Assembly (NCBI GenBank): GCA_040954595.2
Contig: CM082582.2
Location: 8,742,001 to 8,806,000, forward strand
From: Balanoglossus misakiensis
Lineage: Eukaryota; Hemichordata
DNA length: 64,000 bases
Reading direction: 5' to 3'
Shown: positions 12,728 through 26,000 of the stretch, piece after piece
How positions within the stretch are numbered: position 1 is the first letter of the stretch
How the letters are laid out: each line of letters begins with the position of its first letter
The notes under the pieces: model-generated
What the model was told of the DNA's origin: nothing
The model's input: only the letters and a program-made list of their open reading frames with translations
The model's database searches: none
Position numbers and translations under genes: made by a program

Positions 12728-13068
12728 CAAAAACATGCATTTGCAAAATGTAGTATTTTGCCAATAAAGTGAGCAGGTTCGGAACCCAGATGTCGTAAAA
12801 GTATATTTATTTCGTACTGTGTGCATTTGCCTGTACAAGGGCGCCCCCAGGGTTTACCAACGTCATCAATACATCAATTTTAATAATAGCCGGTGCGACA
12901 GCTTGGAATGCGACTTCGACAAATATTCAAATGACCCCTGGTCTTTGTATTCGAATATGCGGCAGTGGGCAGCCAGTGCACACACAACACCGTTGATGGA
13001 CGCTTCGAATAGAATTTTGTAGATATACAGGACTGTTGCGGGCCGGCCTCTCGACTCCCACCGGACGA
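12728..13068. other. Spacer between methyltransferase copy 3 and the SDR gene
   Basis: Short intergenic stretch with the poly(A) signal of copy 3 at its left end. An acceptor-like TATACAG at 13024-13030 lies about 40 bases before the SDR start, so a 5' UTR exon boundary there is possible. No other feature is seen. Confidence 0.4.
12763..12768 (+). terminator. Candidate poly(A) signal, methyltransferase copy 3
   Basis: AATAAA 36 bases after the stop codon of copy 3, which would give a very short 3' UTR. Confidence 0.5.
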
Positions 13069-15444
13069 ATGATGAATTATTGCGACAAGGTGGCCCTCGT
13101 CACGGGAGGTGCGGAAGGGATCGGACGGGGCATCGCAGAGGTCCTCTTAGGCAAAGGAGTGAAGGTATATAGGGCTATCGGTTATTTTAACCAATATAGA
13201 CGTCTGTAGCCAGGTTTACAAGGGACGCACTGCTAATTCACGTCACGGCAGAACTGTGCGTGTTATTTATGTGTACTGACCCGTTGCAGTGCCGGCCTTA
13301 CGTATACGCCATCTCGGTTCAACGCAAGGGCAGCTGGAGTTAAAGCCCCATAATGCAGTGCGCGACTCCCATGATGTGTTAAGTGACGATCTAATTAACA
13401 AACCGCAGATTGATTCTCCGAGCAAATGTATTGTCACTTTCAACTTCAGGGTGTGTCCATAGTTGACATCAACGGAGAACTTGGAACATCTACAGAAGCA
13501 GAACTGCAATCCTCGAGTGGTCGCGAGAGGGTGCTCTTCATACGGTGTGATGTTACCTCGATCGACCAACTAACAGGTGGGTGTGTGCGCGAGCATCAAT
13601 GTGCGATGATGCAGTAACACGCCGCATAAAGCCACTTTAAATTCGATTGCAATTATCTCAATTGGGGACGTGAATGGTGCACGGAAAAGTAAATTTCCCT
13701 CGTTTCACTCAACAGACGCGTTTCAAAGAACGGTGGATCGTTTTGGAAGGCTTGACGTAGTTTGCAACAACGCCGGCATTGTGACTGAGTTTGAGTGGGA
13801 ACGCATGCTGCAAGTTAACTTGGTAAGACCGCCTCGCAAACAACGTCATAACCACTAGCGTTCAGTAAGACGTAATGTATCATAAACTCTATCGTCGCTT
13901 GAAAAGCAGAACATTGCAGCGTAGATGTGGCCGCAGGGCGTTGCCTTTCTCTGTTAACGTCAGCGTGACGTCATATCTGTTGAAACTTACTAATTCTTTC
14001 GAGTATATGGCTGTGTTCACAAAAACTGGGTGGGGTTCGGCCGGAGGAATTGAGGAATTGAATTTCTTTACCAAATAAAACTGATGAGATAAATTGAATC
14101 TTAGACTAAATCACCGAATCTGCAGCACGCTTATTAAAGTTACTTATTACGCGAATGTTACAAATGCGTAATTATAAAATCCCTAACAATCAAGTTGCGT
14201 GACTAGAGCCAATGCTGGAAACGAAATACTGGCGCTTCATGGCGCTGAGTCAGTGACCCCGATTGTACTTCACTCTCTCCGCAGAATGCCGTCATCAATG
14301 GCACCTACCTGGGAGTGAAACACATGGGGATACAAAATGGCGGCCATGGCGGCGTTGTCATGAACATGTCATCGGTGAACGGTAAGAAAGTCGATGAAAT
14401 ATCACCTATAAACCTATAACTACTGAGGCAAACGTGAATTTGTGCAATTTTCCTTATTGAGACTGACAAAACAAATTTTATTTGCCCAGGTCTGAAGCCC
14501 AATAAATTCCTTCCAACTTACGTTGCTAGCAAGTATGGGGTCGTCGGATTTTCTAGGAGCGTTGCGGTGAGTACAAAATGATGATAAAGAGGAATGCCAA
14601 ATGTGTATTCTGAAATAATTTAATTAATAGTGGTCACTTAAATGTGGTGTACATGTACAATATGACTTGGTGATGAAAATATGCAAAGCATACACGTAAC
14701 GTAATATTCACAACCCCCCCCCCTCTTCAGGAAGAACCGCTTGTGGTTGAAAATCAAATTCGAGTTGTCACAATTTGCCCGATAATGGTGATGACGACGC
14801 TGGAGAGAAACGTCGCCTCTACGGGAACCCACTACGGACAATTGATGTCGGAAGAAAAAGCGAAGAGGAGAAATCGCCCAGAAGCCAGGTAGTGAAACTG
14901 CCTCGTCATATATACAGTCAAAACTGCCTATAGCGGCCAGTCAAAGGACTTTCCTGAAATCGTCTTTATATATAGATAGGTAGCCTTTATAGACAGGGAC
15001 TGTAACAGAGTCGGCAAGTAGACCAGTTTCTACGATATAGAGTGGCTAATAACACAGGTTCGGTTGCACATGTTTATCCGTCACCCTTGTTCTTTTCAAA
15101 TATTGGCCTTTGTTTTGGACATAGTACTTTCCTCCCGAGACCCAGTTATGGTCAATGGTGTGCAGTATCAAAAGGAAACAAATAATTGCGAATTTCGAAA
15201 GAGGCCGTGGCGTTACCTTTGGCGGGGTTTTACTATCTGCCTGACGTCGTTTCCCGCTCTTCTCGCTTTCAGCATCGCCGACGTAGCGAATGTCGTCATA
15301 CGATGCATTGAAAACCAGGCGTCCAATGGAAAAGTGTACCTGACTATATCAGGTGGCGGAATGGCAGAAATGCACTTTCCTGACGTCAATGCAATCTTGC
15401 AGTCCGCAATCGATCAAGTAAACTCGGAACTTCAAGTGTCATAG
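13069..15444 (+). CDS. Short-chain dehydrogenase, 15-PGDH-like (seven exons, 277 aa)
   Basis: Classical SDR that should oxidise a secondary alcohol with NAD+, closest to 15-hydroxyprostaglandin dehydrogenase (HPGD). Exons are 13069-13164, 13450-13576, 13716-13822, 14285-14381, 14490-14566, 14731-14888 and 15273-15444; phases are consistent throughout. The cofactor loop TGGAEGIG is at residues 12-19. Asp38 in IVDIN after strand 2 predicts NAD over NADP, and NNAG is at 92-95. The catalytic Ser140, Tyr153 and Lys157 (YVASK) have the 13-residue Ser-Tyr spacing of HPGD. The position of HPGD Gln148, three residues before the Tyr, appears to be Leu150, so substrate choice may differ. The start is ATG-ATG; the second ATG (13072) has the better -3 base. 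HPGD is 266 aa, similar in length. No canonical AATAAA follows closely. Confidence 0.92.
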
Positions 15445-16773
15445 TTTCTTCTGCTTCAAATATAGGACATTAGGTATTTGTGGTTCTATAATTATATTTT
15501 TGACCAGAGTAAATTCGTCTGCTCGAAGAATCCAGTGTGTGCATAATGTCGAGTTCGTTTTACTGGAAGAAACCGCAGTGATCCGTTATGAAATTAGAAA
15601 AGGGCATCGCCCTTTTCTTTGCGTTAAGGCCACTTATTCAACCGAGTTTGTTGGAATATGTGCCTTCCTGTGTTTTCACTGCGAAGGTTCTGTATTTGCG
15701 TTGGTATCCCCATGGCAACGGTCCGTGACCTTCTGAATCACAAGTCTGCAAATCGGCCGCACAAAGCACTGCAAATGTAGCTCGGTTGTATGACAGTCAG
15801 CGTTCACGTCGCTTCATTCAACTGTGCGTGTACATTGCAGCAAATCAATCATTGACAATAAGGTTTCGTGATTTCGGTGCATTCAATGTTCTTAATTTCT
15901 GGGATTTATAAAGATCCGTTACGAAATGGATTTTGGTGGAACAGCGTACTACCGCCTCAACACAACACTTACTACATGTAAGAGAGCGCCCTCTCCGCTG
16001 CCGACGGGTACTGCCAACTATTTTAAGTCACAGAGAATACTGCAACAGTCTCTAATCCAGTCAATGTGACTGGAACAAAGTGTTGCAAATTACCGACGTG
16101 TACATCTGCATTATTCGGCTAAACCAACACCATTGTTGATTATTTACTTTTGTCAATACGCAAGTACGCCGAACACCCCGGCTTCGGCGCGCAGGAATAA
16201 GAGATTTGAAGGGATTTCGTCATCGATTAGGGATGATCCATTTTAAGTTTCGATCGGAGAGACTGCGTTTTTTTTGTCATTAGCGTTCGTCAGATTTTAG
16301 CCAACTAATTACCCCCATTATGCTTATGAAAACAAAGGCCTATTGAAAGGGGTGGACAATGAAAGGGAAGTCAATTTGAATAACTGATATTGATTTGACT
16401 GTCGCACAAAACAGAACTGTCAATTTCAATGCTGCGCCAGTCCGCCCGCAGACTGACTCTTAACACGGGCAGCTTTGAATGCCAATTTCCATGATCAAGG
16501 CAAAAAAAAAACACACGCGAAGAAGTCACGAACATTGACGTCACGGAAAGGTCATGGCTGCGCGACTGAAAGGGAATCTTTCCATTTCAGTCGTTCCGTT
16601 CGTTCAGTGTTTTGTGGAGAGATCGTGCGTTGTTGTATAATGTCTGCGGAGTGGTTTTTTTTCTGTATAGATCACGTGGCAAGACACCCACGATAAACAG
16701 CAGCATGATTTAGAAATAGAAACATATTTTTATCGACCGTTTCTTTAAATATTCGAGACCCATCATGCCAGTT

Positions 16774-16852
16774 GACAGACAGGCAGGCAGACAGACACGA
16801 TAGACAGAGAGAGAGAGAGAGACAGAGGCAGAGAGTCAGGGACAGAGAGGGG
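16774..16852. repeat. CAGA/GA simple repeat
   Basis: Imperfect run of GACAGACAGG- and GAGAGA-type units. Apparent ORFs across it (RERQRQR-like on one strand, LSLSLCL-like on the other) are artefacts of the simple repeat. Confidence 0.85.
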
Positions 16853-19800
16853 GGCAATAGTACTATGACACGATGCATTTTACAGACAGTATATTCAGTT
16901 ATTCTTGGAAAATGCTCTGGTTGTGTGAAATCCATCTTTCCACTGGTGACTACTATTTTCACTGTTTATACACAGCAGCTGTTTGAAGCCACTCAATAGG
17001 CAACAATCAGTACATGGAAATCTGTTGTTAGAATTGAATGATTCGCGTACGGAGAATGGATCCAGCGCATTATTCCCCCATTTTCACCCATCAAGCTCTA
17101 TTTGCTCCGGTTTTGTTGGGAGGGCGGGGCAAATCTACCGATGTTCAGTGGTTACACTTTATATAGCTATGATGATGCTGAGGGTTTTTAATCCCCCGAT
17201 TGTGGGCAAGCGTGATAAAATATTGAATTTTAGAATCTGTGAGGGTTTGTGTTTTGGTCGACAATTCCTGCCTGCGGGTGAGTGTTTGCAAAAGATATTC
17301 TGTCGGCGCTCATCGATTTCGTCTGCAGCGCAGTGTCACGATCGATATCGATACTCATCCGCTGTGCCATGCACGCAGAAGTAGAACTTTCAATTTTCCA
17401 TTCGTTGGCATTTTTTCTCTTAAAGCGTTAAATGTGTAATTTTTGTTAGCATTTGGTGATAATGGCAAATCATTTCAAAGTCCTCGAAACGTGCTTAGCC
17501 CGGACGAAGAGGTGGTGATTGTGTGAGTAATCGAATTTCGGAGTGTAAAGTGTGCGACAATCGGGCTGACGGCAGGGCCTTCAAGCTGTCTGGCCGTGTA
17601 ATACAGATGTCGGCGACTGCAATCGGTGTCACCAGTCACTACGTATACAGAACAGCGACCGCTGACACAAGGCCCGTTAACTTTTCACACTATATCTAGT
17701 TCGCCTACGTCTTATCCAATCCCGAAGCAAAGACGGATTCATGTGGCACTCAGTGAATTGCGGCTGTCAATCTTGTTAAAGCTTCGTGATTTTTGTTGCG
17801 TTTTTTTAAATACCACTCGTTTTGAAGAAATTGGCCTTAGCGAGAGAGAGCAAATTTTCTATTCGCACGTCTCACTCTAGTTGTCAGCCTACATTCGAAA
17901 TGCCAGCCCGTATCATCACACCATGCCTTCATTAAATTCACTGCGAAATTATACAATGGAGCCATAATTGTGCATTTAAACCTGTTTTTTAGAAAATTTT
18001 AAGCGCATTTACGAAGCTATTAAAAACATAATGCGGAATTTTAATATCGACTAAAGGGGAACAAATAGCACCATGCATGTACGCGGCGTTGCGGTACATT
18101 CATGTCGACGTGCATTTTTCAAGCAAGGCGACCCAAAGCGTGTTCCAGCCGACTTTTCCCCTTGTCAGTGTATTGAACTCGTAATCTGTCTCTGGTTTGA
18201 TTGACACGTACCGCCAATAAAGGATGCCATTGTGCTATTGACATCGGTATATTAAGCGTATAAAAAAGCAATTGTATTTCCGATGCCATAAAGAGTGATT
18301 GAAATGTTGTCATTTATTTATTCAATTGATGTTACGTTTTTTTTTTGTATTCATATCTGGCTGGGCAAAGAGGCGTTCGATCGTCGCGTGTAGTCCAGCG
18401 AGGATTGTAATTTTAACGGAATTATTTGCTTTCACGAGAGCGTTCCTCTGACGCAATGAGCCCTTCAGTGAATTAAAGCAATTTCGACAACAATGTATAA
18501 GGACAGTTCAGAGTACATTTGAACACAAAAAATGACTACACAATTTCAATGCGATCGCGAGTGTGCCACTCTTTTAAGTGGAGGTTGTCCGGGCGTCCAC
18601 TGTGACGTCCCTGGCTTTCGTTTTTTTTTTCTGTTTGGTCTGACAGCACGCTCGTTCGCCACTAATCCATTCTGCCAGCTTCTCTATCGTTATTTTTTCT
18701 TTCGTAAAAAAGAGGAAAGCTTAACGGTCTGTGCTCGCCGGCGTCTAAGCTGATATTGCATAAGACTTCTCTCTCACGAAAAAAAAAATCACGGAAACAT
18801 TGCGTTTTGCGCTGAAAAGGAGAGGAAAGCGTTTAAAATATTAAGGTTTAATTCTCTCTATTGATGGGACGCTGACAGGAAACTTTGAGTCACGTTGGAA
18901 CAGAGCTCGGCGAAGACTTTGGGAACAACGCTATTCATCCACAACTCTCGCCCTGCAAGAAAATTCTTCCCATAGTACAGAACCTTTGGATATGTCAATC
19001 AAAATGTTAAATTGGCAATTTCATTCGGCAGTCGCGTTTCTAGTTGCCTGCCTTCGAGGAGCATTAGAGTTTATTGGCTCGATCGACGTGCACACGATCA
19101 GTGGATTTTCCCTGCTCGGGATTGAACTCTAGCTTATAATTATCTTCTTGCCGCTAAAAATGCGTCAGGTACTCGGGGTACAAGTGACGTATCGATCTGG
19201 ACCTCTTAAGGGGACAAAGTCGCAAACTTTTGGCGTTATTTTGGTTAGTTTATAAAATAAAATAAACGGAATGTATTTGAGTATGGGGGAGGGGTTAGAG
19301 TGACTGCAGCGGTAAGTTTTTGTCCCCATTTCAGTGTTTTATAAAGCATACTTCAGTTTCTTGCTTCAACGTTAACGCGTACAAATGCGCAGTCGCTCCT
19401 CTTGCAACGACTCGGCCTGTACGTGCCTGAGTTAGACATCGAGGGTGGCGACTGGGGTGTATGTAGTGCAGTGTACGGCTGGCCTATCCCCTCGTACCCG
19501 CCGCTGAGATTAGTGTATCCAGTGATCACCGTACTATATGATCGGGTTGGAATCTGATATGGCAATTTTCAGCACCGTGTGAGTCAGTTTTATTTCGAAA
19601 ACACATCTCGGCATACTTGCTACTACCGTTCGGAGACGGTAAAAGTTTTTAAAACTCGCACAGCAAATAACAGACTGCGCCAGACCTCAGAAAAAAATTC
19701 GGTTGCATGACTCACGTAAAAATTGGGCGTGAATTTTGATTGCATGACTCAAATAACGTGTAACGGTGGGTGTGTGACGTATAACTTAGCGTTTGCGCGC

Positions 19801-20979
19801 ACGCGATTGTCCAATCGCGTTGCGTCATTGTTTTGCTGAATTCTGAACTTTATTTCTTCGTTTAAAAAAAACTTTCTCTGGCATATCCTTGTTGAACGTT
19901 ACGCGCCACACAAGCAGCCAGTGGCAATATAATGACTTGACTGTGATCGTGCCCATTGACCGCTAATTATTATTCATTAACCACATCCATACATTTCCAA
20001 CGAGGCTCATTCTGTATAGTCTACGAAATAACTCCAATTATGGTCATATGTTTCCGTGGAAAGTTTCGTCAAAATAATCTGATTTTATTGAATATGGTGC
20101 AGTGAATCGACGGTAAAAATGCATTCAGGTTTAAATGTCACTTCCCACAAAATATTTCAAATGTTTTTTTATAGTACACGTCCTTTGTCTCAGTCACGGT
20201 ATCCAATATTATTTATTGTGTACGCAGTATTCTTATATGCAGGCAGCTGTGGTGAGAAAATCGGTCGATATCATTGTTTTTTCAAAATACGTATATTGCA
20301 CAGGATAAATGTGTCTAATAATAGCATGGTATGTTTGGGCATAAACCGTGCAAACTCTATATATTCTCAAATGTTGTAAAATACCGGGTGGCGTACAAAT
20401 TGCAAATATTGAAGTTGCTCGTTCGATATTCAAGCACTATATGTGTACATTGTCAGTTACACAATTTATTTCTGATCATTAAATTAATTAATATTAATTG
20501 GGAAATTGAAGAAAAACCTTCCGTGCTTAAATAAATCAGGGTTGAGACTTAAAAAAGCATCACATTGAATCAGCACACAGCGAAAGCAACAGTCACAGAG
20601 AACATGTCGTGCTGGTGAGAGTAGAGACGAGATGTGGCAAACCAATGAAAGGTAACATATCCGACAGCATGTCTGTTAAAAATTGACCTTTGCAACCGAC
20701 AGCAGTTGGAATACAAACCAGTACATGGCATTTGTACATTTCAATGCCATTCATCGGCGCTGTCACGTCGCAACTACCTGCCGCGACCCGGCATACCTAT
20801 GGTCCGATCTCGTTGCTTGCGTTTACTTTAGCAACTAGCGGGTATATACATGGGAAATGGTCGTGATTTCGGGGCTCAGACGGAGCTCTGGGGAAGGAAA
20901 CGTCGCTTGCTTGTTTTGGGCCACATTTCGAGAGGTCCGTGTGGGTTGATTTTTTTTTGTTTCTTTCCCCCCGCGAGGC

Positions 20980-21502
20980 TGTTTACGTTCCAGAACAGCC
21001 GCTGCGAATGAACGAGCCCCCTTCCAGCAGATCCCGGTCCCCCGCAGTTTGAGTGACACGAGGACTCCAATACTAATCAACGGGTTTCCTGAAAAGGCTG
21101 CGGTAAACAGTGACGGCAGAACCGCTGTGCGTGCATATCTCTGGCCAATGGATTCAGCGATACTGGACTCCCATTGGGGGCAACAGAAAGCGACGGGCCG
21201 TGCTCGCTGCCGACGCCACTCCCCGTTCCGCTCGTCAACCGCCTCGGAGATTGGCAGCCCATCGGCGCGTGAACGTCCAAACAGCAATTGTACTTGGTTA
21301 ATGTTTTCGTCGCTTCCTGAGAGAGCACTTTTCGCGCAGTCGTCGGTGGTGAACCAGTTAGCAGAGCCGCGCGAAGTCGGCTCGCTGTCTCCCGGAGGGG
21401 TGCGACTTGGCAGAGAAGGGCCATTCATTGATGACATCTTTTGTGTGAAACAGTAAAAGCCCTGAATACATCATCGAGAGTTACTCATTTTGTACGGGGA
21501 TC
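20980..21502 (+). promoter_or_regulatory. CpG-rich 5' flank of the CUB/LDLa gene
   Basis: GC content and CpG density rise clearly over this stretch compared with the AT-rich DNA to its left, and it ends at the start codon of the membrane-protein gene. It is best read as promoter plus 5' UTR. Overlapping ORFs on both strands (the longest is 200 codons on the minus strand) look like by-products of GC-rich, stop-poor sequence. Confidence 0.4.
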
Positions 21503-23027
21503 ATGGCGGCCAACACACTGGCCACTGATTACAACGACGGGACTGTGTTTTTAGCCTACTTTCTGCTCATCTGCCAGGTCTGCTCCGTGCTGACGCCGTC
21601 CGCAGCCGCCTTCAATATCAGTAAGTACAAACCTTCTGCTAGTGCTACCGGCTTTACGCACACCACTTTGGCCGCTGGCGAGTAACGAAATCTTGCGTGC
21701 CCTGATAAGTCGTATAACCCCGCACACCTATATAAATGTATACATCTTAGCGTTGAACTTTCCTCTTGTGACAAGGTATTGAAACTGTTACTGCGTACAG
21801 GGGCAGCGTCTTCACCCGTCATACCTGCCGGGCACTCTGTCTCCTTATCTGCCCTCTTGCATCGCCCAAGACGTCACTTACAATTTACGAGGAAGCATTA
21901 CCGGTGGAAGTCAAGTGTGACCGATGTGCGTGGATCGTCTATGTCGATTTCACGGTATTTTGAGATGATTTGTAAAAGGCGGAGCACTCGCCTCATTATA
22001 CAAACAACTTTCACTGGTCGCGTACGGCCGTCTGCGCCCTTTCAATCAATATTTATCTTTGCCGTCTAATTCGCCCGAGAGCTATTTGCTCGCCAAACAC
22101 GATTAGTTTAGGAGTTAAACCGTCTAGTGCTCTCGACTGAGTGATTTTTTTTCGCTGCTGACTAAGGGTATCAATTTAGGGGTCTTCGCACCCATACAGG
22201 GCCTTGTCAAAACGGCTCCCGCGCGACTAAATGAAACCACGGCGTAATCACTGCCATTAACAGCACAAAAAGACGATTTGATCGGGAGCATAGCAATGAC
22301 GCTGACCCGGGTTTCACGTCCAACCGTTTTAGCGCTTTAGCGCTGCCCCGGCGTGTGGGACTCGAATCGACCGACGACAGTTTCCTACTTTCAATGATTT
22401 GATACAATCCTCTCCAACTGCAACACCGGCGAAGCCCTAGCTCTCGCATAAAACGAGTTTTTTATTCTCTTCCCCTTCAGCAAATGCCCCGCTGAATGTG
22501 CGCAGTTGCTTTGTTTACAGAATGTATTCAATTGTTGGAAGGGTTTGGTGTGAAAACGCAGTGGAGGGGAATGAACGAGGTCGACTCGTTCACGCGTCAA
22601 GGCGGTTAGCCTCAGCCCGAGCGAAAAATAAGGCGTTGTTTGCGTTTAATCAACTGTCACAAGCGATATATGTTCGATGGGAACGAAGAACGCAGCCCAC
22701 GTGTCGATTTCACTTCACTTTTCAATTGAGTGTGTACATTTCACGCTGTCAACGTATCTGTGCCACCTTCGGTAATCGTAGGGGCGGTCACATGGGTGGG
22801 GCCGACACTTAGCTGTTGACACAGCCTGAATAAACTGTACCCAAATAACCTTACTGTATATGTTTATGCTAGATAAACTGACTAGTAGAATATGTACTAT
22901 GTATGTACATGTATGTATGTATGTATGTATGTATGTATGTATGTATGTATGTATGTATGTATGTATGTATGTATGTATGTATGTATGTATGTATGTATGT
23001 ATGTATGTATGTATGTATGTATGTATG

Positions 23028-23059
<32 letters not shown>

Positions 23060-26000
23060 GTAATTGTCCAAGTTAAATTTATCTCATTGACGGTGCCAAT
23101 TAAATTTCCCGTCAGTTTCGAGCGACAGAGTAAAAATTCTAAAACCGTAGATAATTATTTTTTTCGGTCAACGCACCCGGAAAATACAACTTGTCAGCAC
23201 AATGATCTTTGTTGGGGGTTTCGAACAAATGCACGGGAATCCAAAATATTTTAGTGAACATTTGACGTCTGTGGTGTAGAGCGCAGTGCGAGTTGCATTA
23301 GCGAGAAGCGTAAAGTGGATGCTTTGTTTATATTAAATATCTCCGTGTCCTTACCACCCAAAGTCGGTATATCAACACTCGCCATGGTGTCAAAACACAA
23401 TCAAACAAGAGTCAGCGAGTATCGACCAGCGTTTATTCTAGGCGCTGAGCTCAAGGTGACAAAAAGTAACGTCGTTTGCTTTATGCCCGTTCAAGAGGCT
23501 AAGTTTGCACGCAATGTATGACTGCCGCGGCGAGACGATATCTCGCAGCGACACGCGATCCTGGCGAATTGTACGCGATTTTTTGTTGGCGTACTGTTGT
23601 CCTATTTGTCAATCATTCGTTGACTCGAAAGTGAATCGTTTAGACTTTTTTACCCTTTTCAACTGGTAGCGTAGCTGAGTCGACAAAGCCCGACGCAGAT
23701 GTGCGATAAACCGTCACAATACTGGACCGTGTCCCGGCGTTGTTATTTAACCTGTCGCAGCCGTTTTTACCCGCAAAGACTACGTTATAGAGAGAGTTTC
23801 ATGGTCGGTGAACCGCCATTCGCGAGGTTAAATTGTCCAAAATTTCAAGAAAATTGCCTTGAAACAGCCTCGTCAGTTCTCAAATGTGAAACTCGAGGGA
23901 ATGTACAGCAAGATTACAAATAACAAAATGAATACTTTTGAGGTTAGCCTGTCCGTGTTTCCCTATCACCGTGTTACTATGGGCACCTGCCCTAATTGCT
24001 CTCAAGGAGAAATCTCCGGAAAACGCACCAGAATTGTATTTGCCAATTATTAATGTCTGTCTTTGACACGCTGACGTACACGACTTGAACGGCGGATATG
24101 AAATACATCTATTCAGAGCCAACGATAATTAAGGCATAAGCACTATAATGGACACAAAGTCAAGGCGACTCTCACGATTTTATGACTACACCAACATTCC
24201 AGATACTTGTACATGTATATCGTTCGATCTGATGCAATCTAATAATATGTTGTATGTGTACATACCTGTGTGAAGGTAGAGCTAAAGGAATTTTATACAT
24301 ATTGGCAAAATACATTTGTATCAGTAAATTTCAACATAAAATTTAATAGACAGTGAGTCATTTTCATCATTAATTTCGTTTATGTACAAATGAAATGAGC
24401 ACGTGAACATAAGCTGGTCTGTACAGTTGTAAGACATGCAAACAAAAACAAAAAAGCAAATGAATAAATAGTCTATTGTTTCTTTTGCAGCATATGCGCA
24501 AGAAGACATAAACGGCGACTGCTGGCAGTATGTCAGGTACCGCGGAGGCAAGGTGTCGTCACACCCTGGATACGGTTACTATGCGGACAACGCCGACTGC
24601 AAAGTCACCGTGATGACGGACACCAAGAAGCGCGTGCACCTTCGCTTCGAGTACTTCGACCTGGCCCAGTCCACCAACTGCTACCAGGACGAGCTGGTGG
24701 TGTACGACGGCAAGACGTTCTTCAGCCCGCTGCTGACGGGCACTATGCACGGACTGTGCGGCGACCGCATGCCCGTGCACCTGGTGTCGACCGGCAACCT
24801 GCTGACCATCCGCTTCATCACGGACAACATCGAGTCCAGCAACCGGGGATTCTCGCTCATTTACACAACCATTGTCCCCGAGGAAATGCAGACAGGTAGC
24901 GTACCGGTCCTATTTCGATTATAGAGTGTCGCATCGATTAGTGCATGTGGAGTGTGAATGAACCTGTCAGCGTCGCTCATATCGGGAGGGGATTACAATA
25001 TACCATAGAATTCTGCCATGCCACACAGATAGATGTATGTGTTTATTTCACATGTAACCATAGTTCTATTTTTAAGTTCAAAACAAGGCCAGCTTCTACT
25101 CATCTCCCCCGCCCATCCTTTTAGGGGCGCCTTTCACAGGCGAAACTGTCTGACCAAAAGGGGGCTTCATGCGTCGACGTCTCAGCAATGTCATTCACAG
25201 TCCATTCTTCTGCGGCCAGACAATGGTCCGAGGGGGGACGGACTGGGTCTTCGCTTGTTTTTTTTTTCTCGCATAGAGGAGCTGTCCATTCAGCCTCCGT
25301 CGGGGTGTGCTAAACCGCGAACAAAGGGGACAAAAACTACGACGGCGGGGTGCACGGCCCACTGCGCTTTCTTCAAGCCGTGCCCAAAGACACATGGAGA
25401 GACGGAGAAAGGGGGCAAATTACCGGGACTTATGCGGGGACACAATGACCAAATAAATGGCTCTTTTCATTCCCGAAGACTGGCTACAGTAAACCCGGGG
25501 TAAAAAAAGCCACCGTTTCAAAGCATAGAAAAATAATTACCCTGCCTTGTGATCCCGTGCACATAGGCAAATGACGGGACTGCTATAGTCTGGCTTCGAT
25601 ACTTAGGACCCCTTCCTGAGTGGTCACTCTTGAGAAAAAAAATGGTTACATTCACCCAGAATTTTCCGCGGACGAAGTGAAAGTTATACTGGATGAAAAT
25701 ATTACAATTGTTTTCTTTGTCTATTAACCATGCTAAATGTAGTTTCAATCTGATGGTCAGTCTGAGCTATGGCGCGACGGTCCGAGCAACACGTTTTATT
25801 TATCATGATTTCCGCGATTGGCGCAGACTCACAAAAAATCGCTGCGCACGCGAGGGTATAGGGCACTAGTTATTTCGCAACCTGACCGACAAATCGCGTC
25901 AGTCGCCTTTACCGACGGCATTCAATGGTTTCAGTCGACGCGGAATGTGTGTTTAATATGAATTGGCAAGCATTGAGAATGAACCGCTGTGGTGTTCATT

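Larger units (their letters stand above)
15445..21502. other. 6-kb intergenic region, no gene recognised
   Basis: No ORF here on either strand shows a family I recognise, and no tRNA or other RNA gene is evident. Contents are a perfect 10-bp stem with 3-nt loop at 15596-15618, a CAGA/GA-rich low-complexity patch at 16774-16852, and scattered A- or T-runs. The right end becomes CpG-rich and probably holds the promoter and 5' UTR of the CUB/LDLa gene. Confidence 0.5.

Noticed and set aside
20835-21437. 200-codon ORF on the minus strand upstream of the CUB/LDLa gene
   Set aside because: Lies in CpG-rich, stop-poor sequence with other long ORFs overlapping on both strands; no recognisable domain or splice context.
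22715-23254. ORFs with MYVC or HTYI repeats over the ATGT run
   Set aside because: Tetranucleotide microsatellite inside an intron.
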